Source: Phycisphaerae bacterium
GTDB lineage: Bacteria; Planctomycetota; Phycisphaerae; Phycisphaerales; Phycisphaeraceae
Reading direction: 5' to 3'
Assembly (NCBI GenBank): GCA_030425705.1
Contig: JAUHZU010000001.1
Span: 186,001 to 250,000 of the forward strand
DNA length: 64,000 nt
In this document: positions 8,782 through 20,988 of the stretch, piece after piece
How positions within the stretch are numbered: the first letter of the stretch is position 1
Layout of the letters: every line of letters begins with the position of its first letter
Made by a program: the position numbers and the translations under genes
Notes under the pieces: generated by a model
The model's database searches: none
What the model was told of the DNA's origin: nothing
The model's input: the letters and a program-made list of their open reading frames with translations, nothing else

Positions 8782-8979
8782 GGTTCTTCTCCTGTCGCGG
8801 CATGTGGGCCGAGGGCAACCACGGATGAATGGTCACGGGCAATCAGTCGGCCGCGAGACAGGGCCCCACGTATGCAGCCAACCTACGACTCTCGCAGCAT
8901 ACCACGTCACATGCCCGCGTTGAAGCATGAATGGCCGTGTTTTCTTGCGTTTCCGTACCGCCTAGCCCCCGCAGAGCGC

Positions 8980-11820
8980 CTACCCCGCCACGGGCTCGGG
9001 CTCTTCCTGTCCGGCGACCACCGGGATGTAGTTGTCGCCTTCTTCCAGGACCCGGCCGTCGGTCGTGCGGATCTCCGGCAGCGGGTTGTCCTTGAGGTGC
9101 TGCTTCCACTGCTTCTCGAGCTGCGCCTGCTTGTCCTCGTCCAGCTTGTTGAACGCCTCGCGTCCGCGGCACTTGGGGAAGGCGGAGCAGCTCAGCCACA
9201 GCCCGCGCTTCGAGTCGCGGACGTACAGCATCGAATCGCACTTGCTGCAGGTGAGGTCCGTGTGCATCGGCGGGGGCTTGGGCAGCTCGACCGCGCCGGT
9301 CTTCGCGTTGAGCTTCACGATGTACTGCACGTCCGGGTAGCTCGCCGCGGCGAGGAACGGGCCGAACCGCCCGGTCCGCTTGATCATCGGCTGGCCGTCA
9401 CCCACCGGCGGGTCGGGGCAGAGGATGTCGGTCTGCTCGGGCTCCATCGGTCGGCCGTCCTGGTCGATCGGCGCGGCGTAGGTGCACGGCTCGGGCATCT
9501 CGTCGGACAGGCGCTGGAACGTTTTCTTGTCGTCCGCGGTCAGCTTGGTCCAGTTGACCTTCTCGCTCTGGTCTGCGTTCATCACCTTCGGGCGGGCCTT
9601 GCCCTTGGCCTTGTGCAGGTACCACGTGCCGGGGTGGCCCTCGACGGCGACCTCGATCGGCGGGACGTTGAACGCGGTGCACGAGAGGAACCGGCCGTTG
9701 CGGCCGAACTTGTACTCGGTCGGGCTGCCGCACTTGGGGCAGACCAGATCGTCGGGCGCGGGCTGGGTCTCGGCCTTGGCGTGCTTGAGGTTCTCGTGGG
9801 CGTGCTCGAGCGCGACCTTGAACGGGTCGTAGAACTCATGCAGCGTCTGCCGCCAGTCCTTGTTCTCCGACTCGATCTCGTCGAGGTGGGCCTCCATCTC
9901 GCGGGTGTAGCCGACGTCGAGGATGGTGGGGAAGGCCTGGACGAGCATGTCGGTGACGACCTTGCCCATGTCGGTCGCGCGCAGCCGGCGGTCGCGCGGG
10001 GTCACGGTCTCGACGTACTTGCGGTCCTGGATCGTGCCGATGATCGCGGCGTAGGTCGACGGCCGGCCGATACCCTCTTCTTCCAGCTTCTTCTGCAGCG
10101 ACGCCTCGTTGTACCGGGGCGGCGGGCTGGTGAAGTGCTGGGTCGGGTTCAGGTCCACCGGCCCCAGCGGCTGGTCTTCTTCGAGCGGCGGGAGGATGAC
10201 GTCGTCGGACTTGGGCACGCCCATGACCTTGAGGAACCCGTCGAAGACGAGCGTCCGACCGGTCGCGCGGAAGCGTGCATCCACACGGTCGGGCTTGATC
10301 GTGATGCTGGTCGAGTCCCACTGCGCGGGCACCATCTGGCAGGCGACGAAGCGGCGCCAGATCAGGTCGTAGAGCTTGAACTGCTCGTCGCTGAGCACGC
10401 CGCGGATCGACTCAGGCGTGATCGTCGCGTCGGTGGGGCGGATCGCCTCGTGGGCCTCCTGCGCGTCCTTGTTGGAGGACTTGAAGAAGTTGGGCTTGTC
10501 GGGGAGGTAGCGGTCGCCGTGCTTCTGCTTGACGAAGTCGCGGGCCATCGCGATCGCCTCGCCCGACAGGTGCGTCGAGTCGGTCCGCATGTAGGTGATC
10601 AGGCCGGTCTGCCCGCGCGCGCCCTTCAGGTCGATGCCCTCGTAGAGCTGCTGGGCGACGCGCATCGTCCGCTTGAGCTGGAACCCCAGCCGGGTCGAGG
10701 CCTGCTGCTGCATCGTCGACGTGATGAACGGCGGGGACGGCCGGCTGGTTGTCCGCTTGGTCTCGATCGACTCGATGGTGAACGACGGCGCGTCCCCGGC
10801 GATCCCGCCCAGGTAGACGCAGCGGTCCTTCGCCGGGCCCTTGCCCTTCTCGTCTTCCCAGGTCTTCGTGTCGGTCTTCGCGAAGCCCAGGGCCTCCGCC
10901 GCGGCGAGTGCCTGCGTGCGGTCGGTCGGCTTGAACGGCTTGCCGGCAAACTCGACCAGCTCGCTGCGCAGGCAGCCGTGCTCGCTGAGCCAGGCGTTCT
11001 GCTCCTTCACGGTCTTGTCGTTCTCGTCGTCCCCGACGTAGAAGAAGCCGTGCCACTGCTCGGAGAGCTTCGCCGCCTTGGTGGGGTCCGTGGCGAAGAT
11101 GCCGCCGAGGCGCCAGTACTCCTCGGGGATAAACGCCTCGATCTCGCGTTCGCGCTCAACGACTAAACGCGTCGCGACCGACTGCACCCGCCCGGCGCTC
11201 AGGCCCCCGGCGACCTTCTTCCACAAGAGCGGCGAGACCTGGTACCCCACGATCCGGTCGAGGATCCGCCGGGCCTGCTGCGCATCCACGCGGTGGGTCT
11301 CCAGCGGCCGGGGGTGGCTGAAGGCCTCCTCGATTGCCTGCTTGGTGATGGCGTTGAAGACGACGCGCTTCGCGTCCTTGATCGGGTACTTCAGGGCGTG
11401 CGCGACGTGCCAGGCGATCGCCTCCCCCTCGCGGTCGAGGTCGGTCGCGAACCACACATCCTCCGCCAGCTTCGCCGCCTGACGCAGCTCGCTCACCGTC
11501 TTCTTCGAGTCGGACATGACCTCGTAGTCCGGCTCGAAGTCGTTGTCCAGGTCGACCCCCGGCACGGGCCGCTTCACGCCCTTGGGGTTGCGGGGGGGCA
11601 GGTCGCGGACGTGACCAACACTGGCCATGACGTGGTAGCCCGGGCCGAGGTACTTGTTAATAGTCTTGGCCTTGGTCGGCGACTCGACGATGACCAGGTG
11701 CTTGCCCTCGGCCTGCTTGGGGTTGGCGGTCCACTTGCCCCGGCCGCCCGACCGCGCCGCCGACTTCTTGCGGGTCGTGGTCTTCTTCGTGGACTTCTTT
11801 TTCGTCGATTTCTTGGCCAT
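8980..11820 (-). CDS. topA: DNA topoisomerase I
   Basis: A 946-residue type IA topoisomerase that relaxes negative supercoils. The start chosen is the ATG at 11820 (MAKKSTKKK); the frame extends upstream but that leader has no family similarity. Residues 1-30 are a lysine-rich extension, unusual at the N-terminus and probably DNA-binding. The TOPRIM domain starts at HLVIVESPTKAKTI (about 41) with DLDREGEA at 127-134, and the catalytic tyrosine is Y410 in ITYMRTDS. The C-terminal part has zinc-ribbon repeats: CPKCGS...FLSC and CSKCDS...CSAFPKC, while the middle repeat has lost part of its cysteines. It is transcribed away from miaA's stop with a 237-base spacer that holds its promoter region. 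No Shine-Dalgarno is evident. Confidence 0.96.
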   Translation of the reverse strand: MAKKSTKKKSTKKTTTRKKSAARSGGRGKWTANPKQAEGKHLVIVESPTKAKTINKYLGPGYHVMASVGHVRDLPPRNPKGVKRPVPGVDLDNDFEPDYEVMSDSKKTVSELRQAAKLAEDVWFATDLDREGEAIAWHVAHALKYPIKDAKRVVFNAITKQAIEEAFSHPRPLETHRVDAQQARRILDRIVGYQVSPLLWKKVAGGLSAGRVQSVATRLVVEREREIEAFIPEEYWRLGGIFATDPTKAAKLSEQWHGFFYVGDDENDKTVKEQNAWLSEHGCLRSELVEFAGKPFKPTDRTQALAAAEALGFAKTDTKTWEDEKGKGPAKDRCVYLGGIAGDAPSFTIESIETKRTTSRPSPPFITSTMQQQASTRLGFQLKRTMRVAQQLYEGIDLKGARGQTGLITYMRTDSTHLSGEAIAMARDFVKQKHGDRYLPDKPNFFKSSNKDAQEAHEAIRPTDATITPESIRGVLSDEQFKLYDLIWRRFVACQMVPAQWDSTSITIKPDRVDARFRATGRTLVFDGFLKVMGVPKSDDVILPPLEEDQPLGPVDLNPTQHFTSPPPRYNEASLQKKLEEEGIGRPSTYAAIIGTIQDRKYVETVTPRDRRLRATDMGKVVTDMLVQAFPTILDVGYTREMEAHLDEIESENKDWRQTLHEFYDPFKVALEHAHENLKHAKAETQPAPDDLVCPKCGSPTEYKFGRNGRFLSCTAFNVPPIEVAVEGHPGTWYLHKAKGKARPKVMNADQSEKVNWTKLTADDKKTFQRLSDEMPEPCTYAAPIDQDGRPMEPEQTDILCPDPPVGDGQPMIKRTGRFGPFLAAASYPDVQYIVKLNAKTGAVELPKPPPMHTDLTCSKCDSMLYVRDSKRGLWLSCSAFPKCRGREAFNKLDEDKQAQLEKQWKQHLKDNPLPEIRTTDGRVLEEGDNYIPVVAGQEEPEPVAG

Positions 11821-12057
11821 AACAAAGGGTTCTGCGTCGCCTGGGGGCGTGGGGGTCGTGCCGTGCGCCGGCCCGCATCGGGATCCGGACCGGCCGCCGG
11901 GCGGGGGTCTCCCGGGGCGGAGTCCCTGCGGTCTATCGCCCCGGATGGGCGGAACACTTGAGCAGGGCAAACGCCGGATGTCAAGCCGATTGTGTAAATT
12001 GCTGAAAACAAGCGATTTACGGGATGGCATGGTCGGAAGTGCTGAGTCCGAGTGGGT

Positions 12058-13173
12058 TTATCTGCCACCAGCGGGCAGTTCCGCCCACGCCAGGGCGGCG
12101 TCGGCGGTGGCCTTGGGGTCGGCGTGGTCGCAGTCGAGCCAGTGTGTGCCGGTGAACCGCTTGAGCCAGGTCCGCTGCTGCTTGGCGAACCGGCGGGTGA
12201 GGACCTTGGTGCGTTCGTAGGCGTCGTCGATCGTGCGGAGCTTGGGGTCGGTCCGCTCGATCACCGCGAGCAACTGCTTGTAGCCGAGCGCCTCGCGGGC
12301 CTGGTTGGGGGTGGTGGGAGCACCCGCCGCCTCGTCGCGCCGCGCCTCAGCGTCGGCGTGGGTCGCCGAAGGGAGCGGATCGAAACGCCCCTCGTCTTTG
12401 AGGCGCTTGGTCTCGTCGATCAGGGACTCGCCGTGGATGCAGACGTCTGCGGCGAGCTGCGGATCGACCTTGTCGGGGTAGAACATCGCCTTGACGCGGA
12501 GGTTGATGCGCGGGTTGATCTGCTCGGCGGACCAGCGGAGGCCCAGGAGGCGACAATGCGGGTACCGGGTTCCGGGTTCCGGGTCTTGGCCGAGACCCGA
12601 GCCCCCAGCCCCGGCACCCGATCCCTCCCACTGCGTCTGCATCGCGCTGATGGGTTGGCCGGTGAGTGCGTAGACCTCCAGCGCGCGGACGATGCGTTGG
12701 CGGTCGGCGGGCTTGACGCGGTCGGCGGTGTCGGGGTCGACCTGCCGGAGCCGGTCGTGCAGCGCGGCGGTTTCGGTGCCGTCGAGCGTGGCGCGGAAGG
12801 CGGGGTCCTGGCCCGGGCCGTCGAACAGCCCGTCGAGCAGGGCCTTGAGGTAGAGGTTGGTCCCGCCGACGATGACGGGCGTGCCCCCGGCCGACCGGAC
12901 CCGGGCGATCTCGGCGTGTGCCCGCTTGAGCCAGTCGTGGACGGTGAAGCGCTGCGTGGGCTCGACGATATCGATCAGCCGGTGGGGGACGCGTTGCCGC
13001 AGCGCCGGCGGGGGCTTGGCGGTGCCGGCGTCGAGGCGGCGGTACACCTGCATCGAGTCCGCGCCGATGACCTCCCCGCCCAGGCGCTCGGCCAGGGCGG
13101 CGGCGAGGTCGCTCTTGCCCCCGGCGGTGGGGCCCAGGAGCACGATCGGGCGGGTGTCGGCGGGGGCGGGCAT
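12058..13173 (-). CDS. miaA: tRNA dimethylallyltransferase MiaA
   Basis: A 371-residue enzyme that transfers a dimethylallyl group to N6 of A37 in tRNAs reading UNN codons. The P-loop GPTAGGKS is at residues 14-21, followed by GADSMQVYRRLDAGTAKP, then VGGTNLYLKALL and the RALEVYALTG region, all conserved in MiaA. Length is somewhat above the usual 300-320 residues; part of the excess is a Gly/Pro-rich insertion near residues 187-210 encoded by a 7-base tandem repeat. The C-terminal helix containing QRTWLKRF is retained. The gene is on the same strand as topA, upstream of it. Confidence 0.95.
   Translation of the reverse strand: MPAPADTRPIVLLGPTAGGKSDLAAALAERLGGEVIGADSMQVYRRLDAGTAKPPPALRQRVPHRLIDIVEPTQRFTVHDWLKRAHAEIARVRSAGGTPVIVGGTNLYLKALLDGLFDGPGQDPAFRATLDGTETAALHDRLRQVDPDTADRVKPADRQRIVRALEVYALTGQPISAMQTQWEGSGAGAGGSGLGQDPEPGTRYPHCRLLGLRWSAEQINPRINLRVKAMFYPDKVDPQLAADVCIHGESLIDETKRLKDEGRFDPLPSATHADAEARRDEAAGAPTTPNQAREALGYKQLLAVIERTDPKLRTIDDAYERTKVLTRRFAKQQRTWLKRFTGTHWLDCDHADPKATADAALAWAELPAGGR
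12556..12615. repeat. 7-bp tandem repeat tract inside miaA
   Basis: Three adjacent copies of CCGGGTT/C (period 7) are followed by a GC-rich partly palindromic stretch (CTTGGCCGAGACC). The tract falls in the coding sequence of miaA and encodes the Gly/Pro-rich insertion there. A period of 7 reads through all frames, which is typical of an inserted simple repeat rather than of a selected protein motif. Boundaries are approximate. Confidence 0.55.
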
Positions 13174-13300
13174 GGCGGCAGTGTAGCCGTGGGTGCCGTA
13201 AGAATGCGGGAACCCCGCGAACGGGTGCTACGTCCAAGGCGTAGGGCTGGGTATAGTGGGGTAGTGGCGGCCCGGCGTCGTCCACCACAGAGAACACGGC

Positions 13301-14398
13301 ATGAAGACCAGCAAGGGCATCATCGGCGGGGCGGGGCTAGGCGGGGCGGCGCTGTCGCTGGCGCTGCTCTCGGGCGCGCTGGCGCAGGATGCGGCGGAGG
13401 CCCCCGACCCGGCCGAGGCCCAACCCGTTGAAGACGCGCAGGAAGCGGGGGAAGCCGCGCTGACTGTGCAAGCCGACCGGGTGATCATCCAGGTGCAGGG
13501 CCGGCTCGATCAAGAGGACGAGATGCTCCGCCAGATCTACAAGGACCTGGTCGAGTCGGGGGTGCCGGCCGCGGAGGCGCGCGAGATGCTTGGGCTGGAC
13601 GCCACGCCGGCCGAGCAGGGCGGCGTGATCGACGCGGACGCGCCGGTGGTCAACACCTCGTCCGATGGGCAGGCGTTGTATCTGCCGCTGGGCACGACGA
13701 TGTCGTTCGAGCTGGAAGCGGGCACGACCCTCGAGCTGCCGTTCACGGCCGACGGGCCGGGGCTGCTGACCATCGCGTACGGGGGGGACGTGACGTCGCT
13801 GGGCCTGGTGGTTGCGGATGCGCGGGAGCGGCACCTGGGCTGGGAGACGACGCGGGACTGGTCGGGCCGGCGTGCCTCGCCGGTGCTGCACGCGTTGGTG
13901 CCGGTCGGCCGGGCGGGCGAGTACCGCGTGCGTTTGAGCCGGCCCGGCGGGGGGACGGTCAAGCTGGGGGCCGAGTGGCTGCCCTTCGCGGAGATGCGTG
14001 GCCAGGAGGCGGCGGTCGTCCCGATGCCGAACGAGAACAACGAGGTCGCGCTCGTGCCGGGCCGGCTGATCACCGCGCAGCTCCAGACGGACGACCCGGA
14101 TGCGCAGTACCTCTGGTGCCGGTTCGACGCGGAGGCGGACGGCCAGCTCGCGGTGCTCGCGAACGCGGACCGGGGCGACATCATCATGGAGACGTTCGAG
14201 CCGGGCCGGTACGCCAACGCGCTGGAGTACCACGACGACGACCTGAACGGCACGGTCGCGAACGAGGGGCTGGTGCTGGATGTTGTCGCGGGCCAGACGT
14301 ACTACGTCCGCGTGTCGATGCGCAGCGGCAACCGCTGCGGGCTGGAGGTCCGGGCCGGCTGGGTGCAGGGCCCCGATGATGAGGACGAACAGGAATAA
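13301..14398 (+). CDS. Exported PPC-like domain protein, tandem paralogue 1
   Basis: A 365-residue exported protein with a signal peptide (basic MKTSK, hydrophobic core, ALA-QD cleavage site). An acidic linker and a helical region with a QIYKDLVESGVPAAEAREML helix-hairpin follow. Two beta-sandwich-like domains occupy about 120-235 and 245-355, each with the prepeptidase-C-terminal style (PPC) pattern, e.g. ADGPGLLTIAYGG and GDIIMETFEPGRYANALEY. It is the first of three consecutive genes sharing this architecture (next start 51 bases downstream). No catalytic residues are recognised. A periplasmic or surface binding role is inference. Confidence 0.65.
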   Translation: MKTSKGIIGGAGLGGAALSLALLSGALAQDAAEAPDPAEAQPVEDAQEAGEAALTVQADRVIIQVQGRLDQEDEMLRQIYKDLVESGVPAAEAREMLGLDATPAEQGGVIDADAPVVNTSSDGQALYLPLGTTMSFELEAGTTLELPFTADGPGLLTIAYGGDVTSLGLVVADARERHLGWETTRDWSGRRASPVLHALVPVGRAGEYRVRLSRPGGGTVKLGAEWLPFAEMRGQEAAVVPMPNENNEVALVPGRLITAQLQTDDPDAQYLWCRFDAEADGQLAVLANADRGDIIMETFEPGRYANALEYHDDDLNGTVANEGLVLDVVAGQTYYVRVSMRSGNRCGLEVRAGWVQGPDDEDEQE

Positions 14399-14449
14399 CA
14401 CGCCCCCGCGCTGCCGGGGATGCGATGGACGAGTGACAGGATGCCAACG

Positions 14450-15478
14450 ATGAAACGAACCTTATCGACCGTTGCCGCAACCCTGGCCGCGCTGCTGCTG
14501 ATCGTGGCGGTGCCCCCGCTGTTGGCGCAGCAGGACGACCCCCCCGCGCCGCCCGCCGAGCCCGCCGGAGACCCGCCGGCCGAGGACGCACCCCAAGGCG
14601 ATGAGCCGGGTGACGCGGACCCGGTCGAGTTTGAGGAGATCGAGGTAGACGAGATCGAAGGGGTTGAGTTCATCGAGGTCCAGCCGGCGCAGCTCGGCGT
14701 GCAGCGGGCCGTGGTGCTTCAGGGCGCCGCGCTCGGCGGCCGGATCGACGGCGGGATCGCGCGGCAGTTCAGCGACGACCTCTCCGGCCTCGACGAGCTG
14801 GTGCTCGGCGCGGTGGCGGACGGCGTCACCAACGACTCGAACCCGACGGCCTACCGCTTCGTGGCCGAGGGCCCGGGCCTGCTCACCGTCGCGGTGCGGG
14901 CCAAGCAGGGCGACGACATGACGATCGAGATCTACGACGCGAACGGCTCGCAGCTGGGCCGGTGCGATATCGACTTCGGCGGCGACACCGGGGCCGAGCA
15001 CATGGCCGTGCCCATCGCCGAGGCCGGCGCGTACCGCGTCGTGGTCGACCCGCTGGGCAACGGCGGGCCGTACTGGGTCGGGGCGTCGTGGCTGATGTTC
15101 GAGGAGCTCGAAGCGATGGCACCCAGCCGGCCCGATGACGCGGTCGAGATCACGCCCGGCGAGGCGGCGCAGGACCTCGCCCTCGCCGCCAACGGCCCGG
15201 CCGAGCAGTGGCTGACCTTCACCGCCCCGGCCGAGGGACTGCTGGTCTTCAGCACCACCGCCGACAGCGGCGACCTGGTGCTCGAAGCCTACATGGACGG
15301 CCGGTTCGACAACGCCTACCAGTACTCCGACCAGGACCGCGGCGGCAACGGCGCACGCGAACGCCTCCTGCTCGACCTCGTCGAGGGGCAGGTGATCTTT
15401 ATCAAGGCGCGCTCGCTCAGCAGCGGACGCGACATCGACTTCTCCGTCCGTTCCCAGTTCCTCGAAACCCCCGAGTAA
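14450..15478 (+). CDS. Exported PPC-like domain protein, tandem paralogue 2
   Basis: A 342-residue exported protein. The start MKRTLSTVAATLAALLL gives a clean signal peptide with LLAQQ cleavage; an ATG three codons upstream is also possible. A long acidic, proline-rich linker follows (about 26-70). The two PPC-like beta domains contain AEGPGLLTVAVRA and DSGDLVLEAYMDGRFDNAYQY, directly comparable to [12 protein letters not shown] and [20 protein letters not shown] in the next gene. The third gene begins 4 bases after its stop, so the two are surely co-transcribed. Function unknown. Confidence 0.65.
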   Translation: MKRTLSTVAATLAALLLIVAVPPLLAQQDDPPAPPAEPAGDPPAEDAPQGDEPGDADPVEFEEIEVDEIEGVEFIEVQPAQLGVQRAVVLQGAALGGRIDGGIARQFSDDLSGLDELVLGAVADGVTNDSNPTAYRFVAEGPGLLTVAVRAKQGDDMTIEIYDANGSQLGRCDIDFGGDTGAEHMAVPIAEAGAYRVVVDPLGNGGPYWVGASWLMFEELEAMAPSRPDDAVEITPGEAAQDLALAANGPAEQWLTFTAPAEGLLVFSTTADSGDLVLEAYMDGRFDNAYQYSDQDRGGNGARERLLLDLVEGQVIFIKARSLSSGRDIDFSVRSQFLETPE

Positions 15479-15482
15479 CCCG

Positions 15483-16535
15483 ATGCGCCACGGCCGACCC
15501 CACCCGCGATGGACCACCGCCGCACTGCTCGCGGCGCTCGGCGTGACACTGGCGATCCCGCCCGCCACCGCGCAGGACGACCCGCCGCCGCCCGCCGCCG
15601 ACCCCGCGCCCCCGGCGGCCGAAGGCGACTCGGGTCTCTTCGCCGACCCCGATGACGCCGACACCAACGACCCCGCCGTCCCCGAGGGCCAGCGCGTCGA
15701 CGCGGAAGACCTCACGCTGGGCGAGACCGTCGAGCTGGACAGCGACCTGTCCCGCTTCCGCTTCCACGCCGAGGAGCCGGGCATCCTGACACTGCTCACC
15801 TACGCGCCCAACAACAGCGCGAGTCTCTCGCTGCAACTCCAGGACCCCGACGGCCGGGCCGTGCCCGGCGGGGTGTTCCACGGCAACAACGTCAACCAGC
15901 TTGGCGCGCGCATCGTCGTTGATGCCCGCGGCAACCGGCAGGGCGTGCTCCCCGGCTTCGCGTACACGACCGTCGTCGTCACCGAGCCCGGCGAGTACCA
16001 GCTCCAGGTCTCGGTCGACGGCGAGCCGGAGGACCGCCCGAGCATCGGCGCCGCGTGGATGCCGTTTGAACAGGTCGGCGGGTTCGAGCGGCAGCGGCCG
16101 GTCGCGCCGCCGCCGCCCGCCGTGCCGCCGCCGCCCCCCGTCGACCCGACCGAGGACGCGGTGGAGCTCGCTGTCGGCGCGGGCCTGCAGCTGGAGGTCG
16201 AGAACGGCACCGGCTGGGTCAAGCTCACCGCCGAGGACCAGGGCACGCTCGTGTTCACCACCCGCGCCGAGCGCGGCGACGTGAACCTGATGCTCTATGC
16301 CGAGGACGACCTGGACAACCCGCAGGAGTACGCGGACTACGACCGCAACGGCCGGCCCGGCCACGAGGCGCTGCTGTTCCACGCCGACGCCGGCGAGGTC
16401 TGGTACATCCAGGTCAGCTACGGCCGGGGCGGCGAGGTCCCCGTCTACGCCGGCTTCGTCCCCGACGACCTCGAGGCCGTGGACGACCCGGCCGAAGGCG
16501 ACAACGCCGCCGAGCCCGACGCCGCAGAGGAGTAG
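15483..16535 (+). CDS. Exported PPC-like domain protein, tandem paralogue 3
   Basis: A 350-residue exported protein with a signal peptide ([21 protein letters not shown]), an acidic Pro/Ala linker and two PPC-like beta domains separated by a proline run ([15 protein letters not shown], about 205-222). The second domain has [18 protein letters not shown] and [12 protein letters not shown], matching the last domain of the two upstream paralogues. It starts 4 bases after the preceding stop without its own Shine-Dalgarno, suggesting re-initiation. The acidic C-terminus is common to the group. Confidence 0.65.
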   Translation: MRHGRPHPRWTTAALLAALGVTLAIPPATAQDDPPPPAADPAPPAAEGDSGLFADPDDADTNDPAVPEGQRVDAEDLTLGETVELDSDLSRFRFHAEEPGILTLLTYAPNNSASLSLQLQDPDGRAVPGGVFHGNNVNQLGARIVVDARGNRQGVLPGFAYTTVVVTEPGEYQLQVSVDGEPEDRPSIGAAWMPFEQVGGFERQRPVAPPPPAVPPPPPVDPTEDAVELAVGAGLQLEVENGTGWVKLTAEDQGTLVFTTRAERGDVNLMLYAEDDLDNPQEYADYDRNGRPGHEALLFHADAGEVWYIQVSYGRGGEVPVYAGFVPDDLEAVDDPAEGDNAAEPDAAEE

Positions 16536-16735
16536 CCCGCTCGCCCGGCGGGCGGTGCCCCGCGTCCGCCCCAACCGACGGCGCTGCAACCGACTCACAA
16601 CTTGCTTCCCGCCCCCCCGCGCCCGATGATGGGGTGCTCGGCGGTAGCTGCACCGGAGCACAACATCCGCCGAATGCCCCAGAAAGCCGTACCCCTGCAA
16701 CGCAAGGGTGCGGACGCGATCGGAAAGACCACCCC

Positions 16736-19576
<2,841 letters not shown>

Positions 19577-19613
19577 GCCCCCGCCGCGGATTATGGGTAT
19601 GATGTGTGGTCCT

Positions 19614-19635
19614 GTTACCCGGCCCGCCGGGTAAC
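19614..19635 (+). other. Hairpin downstream of acnA / in the leader of the RRM gene
   Basis: GTTACCCGG and CCGGGTAAC form a 9-bp perfect stem with a 4-base CCCG loop. No T-tract follows, so it is either a Rho-dependent 3' end stabiliser for acnA or part of the roughly 110-base leader of the RNA-binding protein gene. Confidence 0.5.
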
Positions 19636-19746
19636 GCCCTAGAAACCGGCCGGGACATCCCCGGCCACAATGAACTGAGCCGCTCGATAAGCCCCCCGGT
19701 CTGTTGCCGGACGCCCACCGTTCGTCTCGCAACCCGGAGCTCACTT

Positions 19747-20049
19747 ATGAAGCTTTACGTAGGCAACATGGCATTCTCAACCACCCAGGAGGGCCTCGAA
19801 GGCCTCTTCTCCAACTACGGCGACGTCCGGGAAGTCGCGGTCGTCACCGACCGCGACACCGGCCGGCCCCGCGGCTTCGCCTTCGTCACCATGGCGGACG
19901 AGGGCGGCAAGCAGGCCATCGATGCCCTGAACGGCCAGGAGTTCGAAGGCCGGACCCTCACCGTCAACGAAGCCAAGCCCCGCGAAAACCGCGGCGGCGG
20001 CGGCGGTGGTGGCTACCGTGGTGGTGGCGGCGGCGGCGGCCGCTGGTAA
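19747..20049 (+). CDS. Glycine-tailed RRM RNA-binding protein
   Basis: A 100-residue protein with one RNA recognition motif: RNP2 is KLYVGNM at residues 2-8 and RNP1 is RGFAFVTM near 40. A glycine-rich tail follows ([18 protein letters not shown]). This is the small bacterial/cyanobacterial Rbp type, generally binding single-stranded RNA and often cold-responsive; regulation here is not shown. The ATG at 19747 starts the RRM directly, and upstream in-frame codons are ignored. A terminator lies 50 bases after the stop. Confidence 0.92.
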   Translation: MKLYVGNMAFSTTQEGLEGLFSNYGDVREVAVVTDRDTGRPRGFAFVTMADEGGKQAIDALNGQEFEGRTLTVNEAKPRENRGGGGGGGYRGGGGGGGRW

Positions 20050-20098
20050 CCCCCCGGGGCCGGGCCCACGCCCACCCCACAACAACGACCCCCGTTGG

Positions 20099-20130
20099 CA
20101 ACCCCGTCTTCACTGGCGGGGTTGTTTTTT
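20099..20130 (+). terminator. Rho-independent terminator after the RRM gene
   Basis: CAACCCCG and CGGGGTTG form an 8-bp stem with a 10-base loop, followed by six T residues (20125-20130). Confidence 0.85.
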
Positions 20131-20195
20131 GAAGCGACCCTCCCGCGCAGACCCACTATCGTGTGGCGGTCCCCCTGGCTGGGCGTGGCCCCGCG

Positions 20196-20966
20196 ATGAA
20201 TCAACAACCCCCACACGACATCGCGGTGTTCGGCGCGACCGGGGCGACGGGCCGGCTGCTGGTGGCCGAGCTGTTGTCCCGCGGGGCGCGGGTGCGTGCG
20301 GTCGCCCGCTCGGCCCAGAAGATGCGCGGTGTCTTGCCCGAGCCGCTGCGCGGCCACGACGGGTTGGCCGTGATCGAGGCGTCGGTGTCGGAGCTGCCTG
20401 ACGCCGAGCTGGCCGGCCACCTGCGCGGCTGCTCGGCCGCGGCGTCAACGCTGGGGCACACGCTCTCCTTCCGCGGCGTCTACGGCAAGCCCCGCCGCCT
20501 CGTCGCCGACACCGCCCGCCGCGTCTGCGACGCGCTGGCGGCCCAGGCCACCCCCGACGCCCCCGCCCGGTTCGTCCTGATGGGCTCCGCCGGCGTCCGC
20601 CACCGGGGGCAGCAGGAACCCATCCCCCTCGCCCAGCACGCCGTGCTCGCGCTGCTCCGCCTGCTGGTCCCGCCCCACGCCGACAACGAGCAGGCCGCCG
20701 AACACCTGCGGACGCGGGTGCCTTCGGTTTCCGGGGGCGACCCGGCCGGCCCCGTCCAGTGGGCCGTGGTCCGCCCCGACACGCTGGTGGACCACGACGC
20801 CGTGACACCGTACGACGCCCACCCCTCCCCGACGCGGAGCGCGATCTTCAACGCCGGCCAGACCAGCCGGATCAACACCGCCCACTTCATGGCCGACCTG
20901 CTCACCGACGACACCCGCTTCGCGGAGTGGCGCGGGAAGATGCCGGTGTTGTACAATCAGGATTGA
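20196..20966 (+). CDS. NAD(P)-binding Rossmann protein (atypical SDR, NmrA-like)
   Basis: A 256-residue protein with the dinucleotide-binding motif VFGATGATGRLL near residues 10-21, followed by RGARVRAVARS, where the arginines favour NADP(H). The usual YxxxK pair of classical SDRs is not evident, and the rest resembles the NAD(P)-binding/NmrA group used as reductases, isomerases or redox sensors. MNQQPPHDIAVFG is chosen as start because it directly precedes the first beta strand. Substrate unknown. Confidence 0.8.
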   Translation: MNQQPPHDIAVFGATGATGRLLVAELLSRGARVRAVARSAQKMRGVLPEPLRGHDGLAVIEASVSELPDAELAGHLRGCSAAASTLGHTLSFRGVYGKPRRLVADTARRVCDALAAQATPDAPARFVLMGSAGVRHRGQQEPIPLAQHAVLALLRLLVPPHADNEQAAEHLRTRVPSVSGGDPAGPVQWAVVRPDTLVDHDAVTPYDAHPSPTRSAIFNAGQTSRINTAHFMADLLTDDTRFAEWRGKMPVLYNQD

Positions 20967-20988
20967 CCCGTTTCCGGAGATGTCTCAG

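Noticed and set aside
8872-11166. Long open frame on the plus strand opposite topA
   Set aside because: Antisense shadow of a highly conserved gene; composition is Leu/Val/Arg-rich without motifs.
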